Origin: Streptomyces sp. TRM68367
GTDB lineage: Bacteria; Actinomycetota; Actinomycetes; Streptomycetales; Streptomycetaceae
DNA: 64,000 nucleotides
Direction of reading: 5' to 3'
Assembly (NCBI RefSeq): GCF_014495685.1
Contig: NZ_JACTVI010000014.1
Coordinates: 1 to 64,000, forward strand
A model generated the notes under the pieces. That model worked only from the letters and a program-made list of their open reading frames with translations, made no database searches and had not been told where the DNA came from. Shown here piece after piece: positions 62,623 through 64,000 of this stretch (within the stretch, counting starts at the first letter, position 1; every line of letters starts with the position of its first letter). A program made the position numbers and the translations under genes.

Positions 62623-64000
62623 ATGACGGACGCGCAGGCCCCGGAAGAGACCGGCACCAATCCTCTCGCCCCCGCTCCGGAGGGCGCCCGCACTGCCGCC
62701 GACGTGGTGACTCCCGAGCTGATCGCCCAGCTCACCAAGGGAGTTGTCGGCTCCGGTCGGACCGCCAACCACACCCCCTTCACCGGCGAGAAGCTGGCCG
62801 ACCTCCCCGAGTCGACACCCGAGGACGTACAGGAGGCCTACCGGGCAGCGCGTGCCGCCCAGGCCGTCTGGGCGCAGACTCCGGTACGGCAGCGCGCGGC
62901 CGTCCTGCTCCGCTTCCACGACCTGGTGCTGGAGCGCCAGGCCGAGGTGCTCGACCTGATCCAGCTGGAGACCGGCAAGGCCCGGCTGCACGCCCACGAG
63001 GAGGTGCAGGCCGTCGCGGTCGCCTCCCGTCACTACGGCAGGAAGGCGGGCTTCTATCTGCGGCCCAAGCGGCACACCGGCGCCGTACCGGTTCTGACGA
63101 AGGTCACCGAACTGCGCCACCCGCGGGGCGTGATCGGCCAGATCGCTCCCTGGAACTACCCGCTGGAGCTGTCCGTCGGCGACGCGCTGCCCGCGTTCGT
63201 CGCGGGCAACGCCGTGGTGATGAAGCCGGACACCGAGACCTGCCTGACCGCTCTGTGGGCGCGTGACCTGCTGGTCGAGGCCGGGCTGCCCGCCGAGGTC
63301 TTCCAGGTCGTCCTCGGCGACGGCCCGGTCGTCGGCCCCGAGGTCGTCCGGCATGCCGACTACGTCTCCTTCACCGGCTCCACCCGCACCGGCCGCGAGG
63401 TCGCGCAGGGCGCCGCCGCCCGCCTGGTCGGGGTCTCCCTCGAACTCGGCGGCAAGAACGCCATGCTGGTCCTCGAGGACGCCGACATCGAGAAGGCGGC
63501 GGCGGGCGCTGTCCGCGCCTGCTTCTCCTCCGCCGGCCAGCTGTGCATCTCCGTCGAGCGGCTGTACGTCCACGAGTCGATCGCGGACGTCTTCCTGGAG
63601 CGCTTCGCCGCCCGCACGAAGGCGATGCGGCTCGGCACGTCCCTGGCCTACGGCGCCGACATGGGCTCCCTCGTCGGCGAACGCCAGCTGGAGACCGTCG
63701 CGCGGCACGTGGAGGAGGCCGTCGCGCAGGGCGCCCGGGTCGTCGCGGGCGGCACGGCCCGCCCGGACATCGGCCCGTACTTCTACGAGCCCACCATCCT
63801 CGACGGCGTCGACCCCTCCATGTCCGTGTGCGAGGAGGAGACCTTCGGCCCGGTCGTCTCCCTCTACCGCTTCTCGTCCGAGGACGAGGCGGTCGAGCGC
63901 GCCAACGCCACGCCGTACGGCCTGAACTCCTCGGTCTGGACGAGGGACGCCCGCCGCGGCCGCGACGTCGCCGCCCGCCTGCGCACCGGCACGGTCAACG
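62623..64000 (+). CDS. gabD2: Succinate-semialdehyde dehydrogenase-type enzyme, 5' part
   Basis: 459 codons are visible before the window ends; family members are about 520-540 aa. It is an NAD(P)-dependent aldehyde dehydrogenase: I-A-P-W-N-Y-P-L cofactor-site motif, S-F-T-G-S-T-R-T-G, the general base in L-E-L-G-G-K-N-A, and the catalytic cysteine in S-S-A-G-Q-L-C-I-S. Similarity and position favour the succinic-semialdehyde type (GabD2), but the substrate is inferred. The N-terminus (about 45 residues) is a family-typical extension. ATG 62623. Confidence 0.9.
   Translation, partial: MTDAQAPEETGTNPLAPAPEGARTAADVVTPELIAQLTKGVVGSGRTANHTPFTGEKLADLPESTPEDVQEAYRAARAAQAVWAQTPVRQRAAVLLRFHDLVLERQAEVLDLIQLETGKARLHAHEEVQAVAVASRHYGRKAGFYLRPKRHTGAVPVLTKVTELRHPRGVIGQIAPWNYPLELSVGDALPAFVAGNAVVMKPDTETCLTALWARDLLVEAGLPAEVFQVVLGDGPVVGPEVVRHADYVSFTGSTRTGREVAQGAAARLVGVSLELGGKNAMLVLEDADIEKAAAGAVRACFSSAGQLCISVERLYVHESIADVFLERFAARTKAMRLGTSLAYGADMGSLVGERQLETVARHVEEAVAQGARVVAGGTARPDIGPYFYEPTILDGVDPSMSVCEEETFGPVVSLYRFSSEDEAVERANATPYGLNSSVWTRDARRGRDVAARLRTGTVN

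Overview
The window is a high-GC actinobacterial chromosome segment. GC-rich third codon positions, many GTG starts, GTGA/ATGA start-stop overlaps, whiD and bldM, and the gene order rpoA-rplQ-truA ... rplM-rpsI-glmM ... tsaD ... groES-groEL ... whiD/bldM ... guaB-guaB3 ... glpD-kinases-aldehyde dehydrogenase all point to Streptomyces. The order matches what I remember of the S. coelicolor core around SCO4729-SCO4780. No rRNA, tRNA, CRISPR array, insertion sequence or biosynthetic cluster was seen.

Layout. 1-7.6 kb: end of the rpoA ribosomal operon, truA, a membrane protein, the rplM-rpsI operon with a clear promoter, glmM, and coaA. 7.6-12.5 kb: an accessory pocket with a frameshifted secreted peptide, an XRE regulator/DUF397/ATPase triad, a nested inverted repeat, an F420-type oxidoreductase, and a two-gene Rpn-like nuclease module. 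12.5-22.8 kb: acpS, a secreted beta-helix protein, NAD(P)HX repair, a frameshifted small gene, alr, a hydrolase, and the tRNA t6A genes tsaE, tsaB and tsaD with rimI. 22.8-29 kb: a carbohydrate patch (GH3 enzyme, LacI regulator, GH10-CBM2 xylanase with a CGAAACTTTCG operator and a TTA codon) and an LCP protein. 29-37 kb: a DUF6624-like protein, an ECF42-type sigma factor with its DGPF partner, a methyltransferase, two NodB lipoproteins, and groES-groEL1 under CIRCE control. 37-41 kb: SnoaL-like, SDR, truncated multicopper oxidase, MOSC and LysR genes. 41-47 kb: developmental regulators (whiD, bldM with a sigma-BldN-type promoter, shbA) followed by guaB and guaB3. 47-64 kb: an unusual nucleotide-sugar dehydrogenase, glpD, a serine hydrolase, five tandem Ser/Thr kinase-type membrane proteins (one a pseudokinase), and the start of a succinate-semialdehyde-type dehydrogenase.

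How the genes work together. Most are housekeeping: translation, wall precursors (glmM, alr, LCP), CoA and ACP (coaA, acpS), guanine nucleotides, t6A and chaperonins. Developmental control and cell-surface kinase signalling are interleaved with them.

The strongest candidate for something new is the Rpn-like module at 11.1-12.5 kb. A PD-(D/E)xK nuclease-like protein has a plausible internal start for its C-terminal domain. It is followed 3 bp later by a nuclease-less protein that repeats the same C-terminal module. This resembles the intragenic antitoxin arrangement reported for Rpn proteins, but with an added trans copy. The pseudokinase and the activation-segment insertions in the kinase cluster come next.
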